Translations under genes and position numbers: made by a program
Notes under the pieces: generated by a model
What the model was told of the DNA's origin: nothing
The model's database searches: none
What the model saw: only the letters and a program-made list of their open reading frames with translations
In this document: positions 7,388-14,461 of the stretch, one piece after another
Numbering within the stretch: the stretch's first letter is position 1
Layout: every line of letters begins with the position of its first letter
NCBI GenBank assembly: GCA_036403035.1
Contig: DASWRT010000204.1
Coordinates: 1 to 17,157, forward strand
Source of the DNA: DASWRT01 sp036403035
GTDB taxonomy: Bacteria; Pseudomonadota; Alphaproteobacteria; ATCC43930; CGMCC-115725
DNA length: 17,157 nt
Direction: 5' to 3'

Positions 7388-9109
7388 TCACTCCTCGGCC
7401 GGCTTCCGGTTGTCGCGGCGGATCGCCCATTTCACGGTGACGCCCTGCGAGCCGACCGGACCCGAGAGCACGACCTGCCGGCTCTTCGTCATGTCGCCGG
7501 TGCCGAGATAGATGCTCTCCGCGAGTCCCACCTGCGCGCCCTGGGCGCGCAGCCGGAAGGCGGTTCCGCTCGGCAGGCGGAGCAGCGCGCCGGCGTCGGT
7601 CAGGCTCACCTCGACCGAGGGGTGGAGGTGGAAGCGCACGGTGAAGCTGGCGCCCGGACGGGCGTTGAGCCGATCCTCGCCGCGCAGATCCTCGCCGTCC
7701 GCCGACAGGAACAGCATGCGCCGGTGGATGAGGCCGAACGGGCCGGCATAGCCGTCGTGGCTCGCCGTGATCCACTGGCTGCCGTCCTCCTCCATCCGTT
7801 CGCAGGCGACGTGCACCGGCCGGCGGCCGAGCGTGAGGTCCGGGCGGACCTCGGCGGAGTTGGTGTCGCCGATCGTCAGCGTCGAATGCGCGGCCGTCGT
7901 GCGCGGCACGCGCCGCCACTCCGGGTTCTGGCCGCGATAGGCGCCGCAATTGACGATCAGGCGCTCGCGCCCGTAGCTCATCTCGAAGGAGAGCGTGCCG
8001 GCGAAGGCGTGCTCGTCCAGCCCCGGCGGCGGCGCCGGACCGGTATCGGCGACGACGATCGTACGCCCGGCCGTAAGCCGCTGGAAGCCGCTGTGCGGCG
8101 CGCTCCCCGGCGCCTTGCCCTTGGCCTCCGCCCGCGTCAGGACGAGGTCGAGATGCGGTCCGTACTCCTCCGCCGTGTCGTTGAACTGGGCAAGCCGCCC
8201 GTCGCCGTGGCGGAAGAACCGGACCATCGGCGCCGCCCGGTCGATCGCCGATTGCAGCCAGCCGGGCACGGCCACGTGCACCGCCTTGATCGCGGCGCGC
8301 ACGTCGATCAGGTCGCTCAGCACCGCGACCTGCACCGCCGGACAGCGCGATACGTGGCCGCCGTCCGGCTTGAGCTGCGCCGCGACCTCGCGTTCCAGCA
8401 GCTTCAGGATCCTGGCGATCCGCCGCTCGCCCGCCGCCGTCGCCGCCAGTCCGAAGATCAGCCCCTTGAGCGCGGTGAGGCGCCCGGCCCCGCCGACCTC
8501 CCACGCCGCGACGCGACCGAGATGACGGAGCTGCCGCGCAAGGCTCCCCAGGATGCGCGGGCGGAGCGGATCGTCCGCGGTCGTGAAGTCGTCGAGATGG
8601 CTGATCCAGGCGACGAGGCGCTGGCCGAGCACGTCGGCGCGCCAGGGCAGCGGCTTCCAGGTGACGTCGTGCTCGTCGAGCCAGCTGCGGAACAGCATGC
8701 GGCCGGTCTCGCGCGCCGACGGCGTGCCGAGCGCGGCGAGATCGGCGAGCCAGCCGAAGCGGTGGAAAGAAGCGAGCCATGCTTCGCTCGCGCCGGGCGG
8801 CGACCAGATCGGCGCCGGGTCGCGGACGGTCTCACCGGCGAAGCGCAGTTCGCCCTTGAGGATCGCCGTCGCGTTCGCCGGCTCGCCGGGCCAGCGGCCC
8901 TCGGTCGTCAGCGCGAGCGCCTTCGGCGGGCGCGCCCGCAGACGGTAGCGATAGAGCGAGGAGCCGAACATCGCCCGCAGCATGCGCCGCCGCATCCGGC
9001 TCGGCCCTCTCAAGGACGCTGCCGCCGCCGCGGCCTGGGGGCCCGATCCGGACAGCATGGTCGGCCCCGGCGCCGATCTTGCCACGCCGGCCGCCCTGCC
9101 GCCGCTCAC
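7388..9109 (-). CDS. Heparinase II/III family protein
   Basis: A 573-residue protein of the heparinase II/III-like family, in which characterised members cleave uronic-acid-containing polysaccharides by beta-elimination. The first 320 residues are mainly helical, as expected for the toroid domain, with FHRFGWLADLAALG (115-128) and DGGHVSRCPAVQV (249-261), the family's conserved DGGH-x-SR segment. The C-terminal half is beta-rich, with FEMSYGRERLIVNCGAY (375-391), TTAAHSTLTIGDTNSAE (404-420) and ASHDGYAGPFGLIHRR (449-464), matching the family core. I see no clean signal peptide, so the cellular location is unclear. The start is GTG at 9107-9109, overlapping the rpe stop codon as GTGA and pointing to translational coupling. 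Downstream Met codons would give a shorter N terminus. In alphaproteobacteria this family is repeatedly found beside purH and rsmB, with unknown natural substrate. Confidence 0.92.
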   Translation of the reverse strand: MSGGRAAGVARSAPGPTMLSGSGPQAAAAAASLRGPSRMRRRMLRAMFGSSLYRYRLRARPPKALALTTEGRWPGEPANATAILKGELRFAGETVRDPAPIWSPPGASEAWLASFHRFGWLADLAALGTPSARETGRMLFRSWLDEHDVTWKPLPWRADVLGQRLVAWISHLDDFTTADDPLRPRILGSLARQLRHLGRVAAWEVGGAGRLTALKGLIFGLAATAAGERRIARILKLLEREVAAQLKPDGGHVSRCPAVQVAVLSDLIDVRAAIKAVHVAVPGWLQSAIDRAAPMVRFFRHGDGRLAQFNDTAEEYGPHLDLVLTRAEAKGKAPGSAPHSGFQRLTAGRTIVVADTGPAPPPGLDEHAFAGTLSFEMSYGRERLIVNCGAYRGQNPEWRRVPRTTAAHSTLTIGDTNSAEVRPDLTLGRRPVHVACERMEEDGSQWITASHDGYAGPFGLIHRRMLFLSADGEDLRGEDRLNARPGASFTVRFHLHPSVEVSLTDAGALLRLPSGTAFRLRAQGAQVGLAESIYLGTGDMTKSRQVVLSGPVGSQGVTVKWAIRRDNRKPAEE

Positions 9110-9834
9110 CGGCGCGCCGTCCCGGCCGGATCGCCGGTGGGGGTAGCGCTACTGCCGCCGCTGCCGTCGGGCGCCTGTCCGCGCAGCGCGGCGATGTTCG
9201 CGGCATAGCGGCTCCGGCCGCCGGTAAAGGTCGCGGTGCCGGCGACCAGAACGTCGGCTCCGGCGGCGATCACGTCCCGTGCGGTGTCGTGGTTGATGCC
9301 GCCGTCGACCTCCAGGTCGATCGTGCGGCCGGTCGCGTCGATGCGGCGGCGGACCGCCTCGATCTTGGCAAGCTGGGTCGGGATGAAGCCCTGGCCGCCG
9401 AAGCCGGGATTGACGCTCATCACCAGCACGAGGTCGAGCAGGTCGAGCACGTAGTCGATCGCGTCGACCGGCGTCGCCGGATTGAGGGCGACGCCGGCCT
9501 TCTTGCCGAGCGACTTGATGAGCTGGAGGCTGCGGTGCAGGTGCGGGCCGGCTTCGGGATGAATCGTGATGATGTCCGCGCCTGCCTCAGCGAAACCTTG
9601 GATGTAGGGATCGGCCGGCGAAATCATCAGGTGGCAGTCGAACGGCAGCGGCGAGTGCGGCCGCAGCGCCTTCACGACGACAGGGCCGATCGTGAGGTTC
9701 GGCACGAAATGGCCGTCCATCACGTCGATGTGGATGTAGTCGGCGCCCGCCGCGGTCACGTCGCGCACTTCCTCGCCGAGGCGGGCGAAGTCGGCCGACA
9801 GGATCGAAGGGGCTATGCGCGTCCGTTGCCGCAT
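9106..9834 (-). CDS. rpe: Ribulose-phosphate 3-epimerase
   Basis: Rpe interconverts D-ribulose 5-phosphate and D-xylulose 5-phosphate in the pentose phosphate and Calvin pathways. The 242-residue product is a TIM barrel with all signatures: IAPSILSADFARLGEE (7-22), IHIDVMDGHFVPNLTIGP (34-51), CHLMI (67-71), MSVNPGFGGQGFI (139-151) and LEVDGGIN (174-181). The metal and catalytic residues are visible as His35, Asp37, His68 and Asp177. The last 20 or so residues, rich in Gly, Ser, Pro and Thr, are a low-complexity extension beyond the usual barrel. The ATG at 9834 begins directly before the first barrel strand; the frame is open further upstream to 9972 inside rsmB, with no sign of homology there. 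No strong ribosome-binding site precedes this ATG, so a non-standard start remains possible. Its stop overlaps the heparinase-like GTG start. Confidence 0.96.
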   Translation of the reverse strand: MRQRTRIAPSILSADFARLGEEVRDVTAAGADYIHIDVMDGHFVPNLTIGPVVVKALRPHSPLPFDCHLMISPADPYIQGFAEAGADIITIHPEAGPHLHRSLQLIKSLGKKAGVALNPATPVDAIDYVLDLLDLVLVMSVNPGFGGQGFIPTQLAKIEAVRRRIDATGRTIDLEVDGGINHDTARDVIAAGADVLVAGTATFTGGRSRYAANIAALRGQAPDGSGGSSATPTGDPAGTARR

Positions 9835-9928
9835 CGCGTCTCGTACCAAGGAACCGGTGGCGCCGCAAGCTGCCGCCCGGCGAAGCCGATGCGCCGCCGG
9901 GGGAGGTGAGACTGCGGACCGGACCTGC

Positions 9929-11224
9929 TCAGGCCGGCATACGGATGATGCGGGCGGCGTAGAATCCGTCAAGCCCGTCGTATTCGGGCAGGTGGCTCGG
10001 CAGGGTGCGCAGGTCGCCCTCGGGCGTGATTACCTCGGTGAAGCCGCCGACCTCCTCGGGCTGGATCGGCTCCCGGCGCAGGTCCGTGCGGCGGCCGAGC
10101 AGGTTGATGATCTGCTGCGGCCCTTCCTCCGGCTCCAGCGAACAGGTGCAGTAAACCAGCATGCCGCCCGGCGCGAGCATGTCGAGCGCGGCGTTGATCA
10201 GCCGCTCCTGCACGGCGGCGAGCCGCACGACGTCGTCGGGTGATTTCAGGTGCGGCACGTCGGGGTGGCGGCGGATCGCGCCGGTCGCCGTGCAGGGGGC
10301 GTCGAGCAGGACGGCCGGAACCGGGGCCGGCGGCCGCCAGGACGACGCGTCGGCGGCCAGCGCCTCGGCCGGCAGATGCAGCCGTTGCAGGTTCGTGACC
10401 AGCCGCTCCAGCCGCCGTTGCGACCGGTCGATCGCAGTGACCGTCGCCCCGGCGGCTGCAATCTGCGCGGTCTTGCCGCCGGGCGCGGCGCAGAGATCGA
10501 CGATGCGCTTGCCGGTCAGGTCGCCGAAGAGCCGCGCCGGGATCGCCGCCGCGGCATCCTGCACCCACCACGCGCCCTCGCTGTAGCCAGGCAGGCTGGT
10601 GATCGCGCCGCCGGCGACGCGGCGCAGCGTGCCGGTCGGCAGCACGATCGCGTCGAGCCGCTTCGCCCACTCCTGCACGTCGCCGCGTACCGTCAGGTCG
10701 AGCGGCGCCTCCTTGAGATGGGCGGTCGCGATGGCGCGGCAGCCGGCCTCGCCGTAGGCGCGGCTCCACGACGTCCACAGCCAGTCCGGCGTGTTGAGAC
10801 GCGGCGCGTCCTGCAACTCGACGAGGCTCGGACCCTCCTGGCTGAGCCGCCGGAGGACGGCGTTGACGAGGCCCTTGTGTGACAAAAAGCCGCGAGCTTC
10901 GGCGAGGTCGACGGTCGTTGCAACGGCGGCGTGCGGCGGCGTGCGGAGAAACAATAGCTGGGCGATGCCCAGCCGCAGCATGTCGTGCACCCTCGCGGCG
11001 CGCGGCGGCAGGGGCGTGTTGAGGCAATGATCGATCAGCGCGTCGATCTGGCCGAGGCGGCGGAGAACGGTCGCGACGAGCAGCCGCGCAAAAGCGCGAT
11101 CACGCGCCGGAAGACCGACGATGTCGGGATTGTCGTCGATCGCATCGTCGAGCGGACGCTTCCGCCGGAGAACCGTCCCGACGAGATCGATCGCTACGCT
11201 GCGGGCGGATGGGGAGGTCGCCAT
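9929..11224 (-). CDS. rsmB: 16S rRNA (cytosine-967-C5)-methyltransferase RsmB
   Basis: RsmB uses S-adenosylmethionine to methylate C967 of 16S rRNA. The 431-residue product has the NusB-like RNA-binding N-terminal domain (about 1-140, with RDRAFARLLVATVLRRLGQID at 41 onward and GLVNAVLRRL at 118-127) followed by the NOL1/NOP2/Sun methyltransferase domain. There, the SAM-binding VDLCAAPGGKTAQIA is at 242-256, the DAPCTATGAIRRHPD motif with one key Cys at 308-322, and YCTCSLEPEEG with the second key Cys at 358-368. The ATG at 11224 gives a start right at the conserved region; an in-frame ATG at 11302 would add 26 residues without family resemblance. No clear ribosome-binding site is seen. It is the first gene of the minus-strand cluster ending at purH, 94 bases ahead of rpe, and divergent from the DUF1674 gene. 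Confidence 0.96.
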   Translation of the reverse strand: MATSPSARSVAIDLVGTVLRRKRPLDDAIDDNPDIVGLPARDRAFARLLVATVLRRLGQIDALIDHCLNTPLPPRAARVHDMLRLGIAQLLFLRTPPHAAVATTVDLAEARGFLSHKGLVNAVLRRLSQEGPSLVELQDAPRLNTPDWLWTSWSRAYGEAGCRAIATAHLKEAPLDLTVRGDVQEWAKRLDAIVLPTGTLRRVAGGAITSLPGYSEGAWWVQDAAAAIPARLFGDLTGKRIVDLCAAPGGKTAQIAAAGATVTAIDRSQRRLERLVTNLQRLHLPAEALAADASSWRPPAPVPAVLLDAPCTATGAIRRHPDVPHLKSPDDVVRLAAVQERLINAALDMLAPGGMLVYCTCSLEPEEGPQQIINLLGRRTDLRREPIQPEEVGGFTEVITPEGDLRTLPSHLPEYDGLDGFYAARIIRMPA

Positions 11225-11430
11225 GCTCGCACAAAAGGTACTGGAGAGGTCGCCGCCGCACCGAGGTGCAGAGTGCCGGAAGCAAACGCGCGCTTGCAGC
11301 AATCGTTCCGCATTCGGCAGTGCCGCCGCACGGCGCTAGGTACCGCTCGGCTGCACCCTGCAACGATGCGGTGATCCGCACTCGATCGTCAAGGCTTGGC
11401 GGTAGTCGAGGATCGCCCCATCTGCTTGAT
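11225..11430. promoter_or_regulatory. Divergent intergenic region between rsmB and the DUF1674 gene
   Basis: The 206 bases should contain the promoter of the rsmB-purH cluster and that of the DUF1674 gene. On the minus strand a TTGACG hexamer (complement of 11387-11392) resembles a -35 box, but 17 bases further on GCATCG is a poor -10. On the plus strand nothing convincing precedes the ATG at 11431, and no good ribosome-binding site is seen. The role is assigned from position only. Confidence 0.35.
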
Positions 11431-11658
11431 ATGAGCACATCCGATCCGAAATCGACTGACCCTGCGGCGGCGTCGACCGCCGCCGCCATCACGCCTACTA
11501 CCTCCGGCGCGACGCCCGCGGCTCCGCCCGCGAAATCCGGCCCCGCTCCTGCGCCAGCTTCAGCGCAGCCGATGCCGCGCGAGATCGGCGGACCGACGGG
11601 ACCGGAGCCGACCCGGTACGGCGACTGGGAACGGAACGGCCGCTGCACCGACTTCTGA
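11431..11658 (+). CDS. DUF1674 protein (SDHAF4-like succinate dehydrogenase assembly factor)
   Basis: The 75-residue product ends in the invariant signature of this family, GPTGPEPTRYGDWERNGR followed by CTDF (residues 54-75). In mitochondria the homologue SDHAF4 helps assemble the flavoprotein subunit of succinate dehydrogenase; bacterial members are assumed to act similarly, which is inference here. The first 50 residues are a disordered Ala/Pro/Ser/Thr-rich linker, normal for the family. The ATG at 11431 was chosen because the frame upstream of it has no protein character; no strong ribosome-binding site is visible, so a short-leader or leaderless transcript is possible. A neighbouring DUF1674 gene near rsmB and purH is a recurring alphaproteobacterial arrangement. 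Confidence 0.9.
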   Translation: MSTSDPKSTDPAAASTAAAITPTTSGATPAAPPAKSGPAPAPASAQPMPREIGGPTGPEPTRYGDWERNGRCTDF

Positions 11659-11671
11659 CCGGCTGCCGCGC

Positions 11672-11709
11672 CATCAGGCCGGCGACGGCTGCCGGTCGCC
11701 GGCCTGATG
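11672..11709. terminator. 15-bp GC-rich hairpin between convergent genes
   Basis: CATCAGGCCGGCGAC (11672-11686) and GTCGCCGGCCTGATG (11695-11709) are perfect reverse complements, with an 8-base loop (GGCTGCCG). It lies between the stop of the DUF1674 gene (11658) and the stop of the convergent DUF2892 gene (11720). No continuous U-tract follows in either direction (only GGTTCTT on the plus strand), so it may be a weak two-way terminator or an mRNA-end-protecting hairpin. Confidence 0.6.
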
Positions 11710-11719
11710 AGATAGGTTC

Positions 11720-12124
11720 TTAACCGCGCCGGGCCTCCGGGCTGCCGACGGCGGTATTCGGCGTCCAGGACGGCGGGTCGCTTGCCGGGAAGCTCTCCTC
11801 CGACGCCGCCTCGATCTCGTCGGCGATCGAGTGCTGGCCGCGCTTGCCATAACCGTACGTCTTCTGCCGCGTCCGGCCGCTGTCGTCACGCGCGCCTGCG
11901 CCCGCCTCCGCCGTATTGATGCCGAGCCTGTCGTACATCGCGCAGTGGCCGGTCAGGCCGCGCTGCACCAGGGCGGCGCCGCCGAGGGCCAGGATCGTGT
12001 TGAGGAGAGACGGGCGTGCGAGCCCGTTGACGACGAGCGCGGCGCCGCCGGCGATCGACGCCCAACGCTCGACGGTCCCGACATTCTGTTCGCCGCTGCC
12101 GAAGCCGGCGATGTCCAAAGCCAT
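11720..12124 (-). CDS. DUF2892 membrane protein with C-terminal ESFPASDPP motif
   Basis: A 134-residue protein. Residues 16-68 match the DUF2892 (YgaP-like) pattern: VERWASIAGGAALVVNGLAR, then LLNTILALGGAALVQRGLTG (40-59) and HCAMYDRLGI (60-69), giving two short hydrophobic segments. These are expected to insert in the inner membrane. A charged linker (70-98) leads to a tail with the linear motif IADEIEAASEESFPASDPPS (100-119) and WTPNTAVG (120-127). From memory, that ESFPASDPP(S/A)WTP tail recurs at the ends of several small alphaproteobacterial proteins of unknown function. GGGAG lies about 7 bases before the ATG. No biochemical role is established for this architecture, and it is probably transcribed alone. 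Confidence 0.88.
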   Translation of the reverse strand: MALDIAGFGSGEQNVGTVERWASIAGGAALVVNGLARPSLLNTILALGGAALVQRGLTGHCAMYDRLGINTAEAGAGARDDSGRTRQKTYGYGKRGQHSIADEIEAASEESFPASDPPSWTPNTAVGSPEARRG

Positions 12125-12233
12125 GTTGGTCTCCCGCGCTATCGTTGACCGGGTGGAAAACGTGCAGTCTTAACGGCGCTTTTTCCGGCAAGGTTCCGGT
12201 TCGGGCCCTGCCGGGACAGGCTCTGACAAGCCT

Positions 12234-13175
12234 TTAAGTTTTTCCACCGATCCGCGCGAAAGCGTGGATCAGGATCGCCGCGGCGGCGGAAACGTTGAGC
12301 GATTGCACGCCGCCGGCTCCCGGGATCGTGACGATCTCCTCGCAGGCGGCGAGCGTGGCCCCGCCGAGTCCTTGCTCCTCGTTGCCGAGGACGAGCGCGA
12401 CCGGGCGGCGGCGGCCTGCGGCGCTGTCCCCATCCCTCCGCGTCGTCAGGTCGCGCTCGACGGCTTCGAGCGCTCGGCCGCGGCCGAGCGCCGTGCCGAG
12501 CACGCGGTAGCTTGCGCGCAGCTGCTTGAGCGCTGCCGGAAGCCGTGTCGCGCGATACAGCTCGATCCGGTCGAGCCCGCCTTCGGCGATGCGGTGGGCG
12601 GCGTCCGACGGAGCCGCCTGCGCCGGGTCGTCGGAGATCACGATGCGCGGCAGCCCGAAGAAGGCCGCCGTGCGGGCGATCGCGCCGAGATTGTGCGGGT
12701 TGCCGATCCCGTCGAGCAGCAGCAGCGGCTTGCTATCAGCGGCGGCCCACCGTTTCGCCGCCTCGGCGTCGAAGGCGAGGATCGGCCGAGGGCGCGCCAC
12801 GGCGACGATGCCGCCGTGCAGCACCGTGCCGGCGACGCGCTCCAGCTCGGCGGGCTCGACGAGCCGGTAAGGCCTGCGCGACGCCGCGAGCATACGGCAG
12901 AAGCTTGCGGCGTGCGGTTGCATCCGCGCGTCGAAGAACAGCCGCTCGACGCGTTCCGGCGAGGACTCGAACAAGGTGGCGACCGCCGGCAGCCCGGCGA
13001 CGCGCAGCAGCTTGCCGGCATCGGCGCCGCGGGCAGTGGTGTCGGATGGAGGAGCCGCCGCGGCGGCGGCATGGCCGGGCCGCTGGCGCAACCGCGGCGG
13101 TGCTTTGCCGCGGGATGCCGGCGCCGGTCTCGGCGAGGCCGGCCAGGAGGTGCGGGCAGGTGGCCGTTTCGGCAT
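12234..13175 (-). CDS. SpoU/TrmH family RNA 2'-O-methyltransferase (RlmB/TsnR-like)
   Basis: A 313-residue SPOUT-fold methyltransferase that should 2'-O-methylate an rRNA or tRNA ribose with S-adenosylmethionine; the exact target is not readable. The three SpoU motifs are intact: motif 1 NPHNLGAIARTAAFFG (159-174), motif 2 LVLGNEEQGL (261-270) and motif 3 IPGAGGVQSLNVSAAAAI (284-301), with the knot-forming SLNVS. Residues 52-135 fit the small L30e-like substrate-binding domain, including VAGLPAVATLFES and LHGGIVAVARPRP. The first 50 residues are a basic Pro/Ala/Arg-rich tail, possibly an RNA-binding extension. The ATG at 13175 avoids running into the terminator of the upstream gene, which the longer frame from 13205 would approach. 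The gene lies between the Bax-inhibitor gene and the DUF2892 gene with no clear partner. Confidence 0.9.
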   Translation of the reverse strand: MPKRPPARTSWPASPRPAPASRGKAPPRLRQRPGHAAAAAAPPSDTTARGADAGKLLRVAGLPAVATLFESSPERVERLFFDARMQPHAASFCRMLAASRRPYRLVEPAELERVAGTVLHGGIVAVARPRPILAFDAEAAKRWAAADSKPLLLLDGIGNPHNLGAIARTAAFFGLPRIVISDDPAQAAPSDAAHRIAEGGLDRIELYRATRLPAALKQLRASYRVLGTALGRGRALEAVERDLTTRRDGDSAAGRRRPVALVLGNEEQGLGGATLAACEEIVTIPGAGGVQSLNVSAAAAILIHAFARIGGKT

Positions 13176-13197
13176 GGTTCGGACTCGTGAGCCGTGC

Positions 13198-13228
13198 AAA
13201 AGCAAAACGCCCGGGGATGCCCGGGCGT
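13198..13228 (-). terminator. Intrinsic terminator after the Bax-inhibitor-1 gene
   Basis: ACGCCCGGG (13207-13215) and CCCGGGCGT (13220-13228) form a 9-bp GC-rich stem with a GATG loop. Read on the minus strand the hairpin is followed by TTTTGCTTTT (complement of 13198-13207), a near-perfect U-tract. It sits 28 bases past the stop codon of the Bax-inhibitor gene (13257) and just before the start of the RNA methyltransferase gene, so that gene needs its own promoter or read-through. Confidence 0.85.
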
Positions 13229-13256
13229 CTGCCGTAAGGAATGGGTCCGTCCGCGG

Positions 13257-13979
13257 TCAGTCGCGCCGGGTTCCCATGAACTGGAGGAGCAGGGTGAAGA
13301 GGTTGATGAAGTCGAGATAGAGCGTCAGCGCGCCCATCACCGCCTTCTTGCCCGCCAGCTCAACGCCGTCGCCCTCCCAGTACATCTCCTTGATCCGCTG
13401 CGTGTCCCACGCCGTCAGGCCCGTGAACACCACCACCCCGATCACCGAGATCGCGAATTGCAGCGCCGACGACGCGAGGAACAGGTTGACCAGCGAGGCA
13501 AGCACGACGCCGATCAGACCCATCATCAGGAACGAGCCCATCGCCGACAGGTCGCGCTTCGTCGTGTAGCCCCACAGGCTCATCGCCGCGAACGTCCCCG
13601 CCGTGATGAAGAACACCCGCGCGATGCTCGCCCCGGTGAACACCAGGAACACGCTCGCCAGCGACAGGCCCATCACCGCCGAAAACGCCCAGAACAGCGC
13701 CTGCGCCGTCGATGTCTTCATCCGCGCCAGCCCGGCGCTCAGCGCGAACACGAAGCCCAGGGGCGCCAGCATCACCACCCAGATCAGCGGCGTGCGCGCG
13801 ATCGCAAGGTAAAAGCCCGAGGCCGCCGCGACGTACGCCACGATCCCGGTCAGCGCCAGACCCGACGCCATGTAGTTGTAGATCCGCAGCATGTGGGCGC
13901 GAAGACCCGCGTCCACCTCTGCCGTCTCGACGCCCGGCACGCTCCGTACCGACCATCGATTGTCCTGATTCCAAGCCAT
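13257..13979 (-). CDS. Bax inhibitor-1 (BI-1)/YccA/YetJ family membrane protein
   Basis: A 240-residue integral membrane protein with about seven hydrophobic helices after a 30-residue polar N terminus. Members of the BI-1/TMBIM family are pH-sensitive calcium leak channels in characterised cases (Bacillus YetJ), while E. coli YccA modulates the FtsH protease. Family signatures visible are the first helix MLRIYNYMASGLALTGIVAY (30-49), GLTAWDTQRIKEMY (187-200) and ALTLYLDFINLFTLLL (217-232). Asp192 and Asp223 sit where the acidic pair of YetJ lies. A strong GAGGGGG ribosome-binding site precedes the ATG. A clear intrinsic terminator follows, so the gene is probably monocistronic. The exact role in this organism cannot be told. 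Confidence 0.94.
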   Translation of the reverse strand: MAWNQDNRWSVRSVPGVETAEVDAGLRAHMLRIYNYMASGLALTGIVAYVAAASGFYLAIARTPLIWVVMLAPLGFVFALSAGLARMKTSTAQALFWAFSAVMGLSLASVFLVFTGASIARVFFITAGTFAAMSLWGYTTKRDLSAMGSFLMMGLIGVVLASLVNLFLASSALQFAISVIGVVVFTGLTAWDTQRIKEMYWEGDGVELAGKKAVMGALTLYLDFINLFTLLLQFMGTRRD

Positions 13980-14020
13980 AAGGCCCCCTCAAAACGCGCG
14001 GCGGCCGTAGCCGTCGATGC

Positions 14021-14050
14021 AAGATATTGGCATGTTTTACGCCGATTCAA
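14021..14050 (-). promoter_or_regulatory. Possible sigma-70-type promoter of the Bax-inhibitor-1 gene
   Basis: On the minus strand TTGAAT (complement of 14045-14050) is followed after 18 bases by TATCTT (complement of 14021-14026), four of six consensus bases in each box, about 40 bases upstream of the ATG at 13979. The surrounding stretch is unusually AT-rich for this window, which supports a promoter; the boxes themselves are weak. Confidence 0.35.
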
Positions 14051-14079
14051 CATTGCCCGCCGAGCGGCGGCGCCCGGTG

Positions 14080-14448
14080 CTACGTCTTGCCGCCGTCGGT
14101 GAAGGGCGGCTCGCGCCGGTTCGGGCGGTCCGGCAATGGCGGCGGCGCGTCCGGCGGGCGCTTGCGGCGGATCACGATGTCGCCGTTCTCGTTCAGGTGC
14201 GGCATCTCGTATTGCGGGATCGCGCGGGCCAGCAGGTCGAGCGAGCCGAGCAGCCGTTCGACGCCCTGACGCGCCATCTCCTCGGCCCGCCGCAGCTCTT
14301 CCGACAGCGGCGGCGGCGCGCTGCCCTCCGTCCCCTCCGGCGCGGCAAGCGCCGCCGGCATCGCCGCCGCCAGGGTCAACCCTGCTGTCGCCGCTGCCAC
14401 CATCGCGGCGAAACCGGGCACGCGCATTCCGTTGCGCCGCCGCCGCAT
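14080..14448 (-). CDS. Small exported protein of unknown function
   Basis: A 122-residue protein with an Arg-rich start (MRRRRNGMRV) and a hydrophobic segment FAAMVAAATAGLTLAAAMPA ending at LAAPEG near residue 36, consistent with a Sec or possibly lipid-free secretion signal. The mature part has a helical stretch LSEELRRAEEMARQGVERLL (48-67), then YEMPHLNENGDIVIRRKRPP (80-99) and a Pro-rich tail. From memory the end motif, NGDI-V/I-I-RRK, recurs in small exported alphaproteobacterial proteins that databases sometimes misname as AAA ATPases; no ATP-binding motif is present here. It begins 13 bases after the permease stop codon with AGGA upstream, so it is likely co-transcribed and translationally coupled. 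An alternative start is the ATG at 14425-14427. Function unknown. Confidence 0.75.
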   Translation of the reverse strand: MRRRRNGMRVPGFAAMVAAATAGLTLAAAMPAALAAPEGTEGSAPPPLSEELRRAEEMARQGVERLLGSLDLLARAIPQYEMPHLNENGDIVIRRKRPPDAPPPLPDRPNRREPPFTDGGKT

Positions 14449-14461
14449 CGTCCTGCCATCC

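Noticed and set aside
12185..12233. CCGGCA/TGCCGG and AGGCT/AGCCT inverted repeats after the RNA methyltransferase gene
   Set aside because: Short stems, and no U-tract follows in the direction of transcription; expected by chance in GC-rich DNA.
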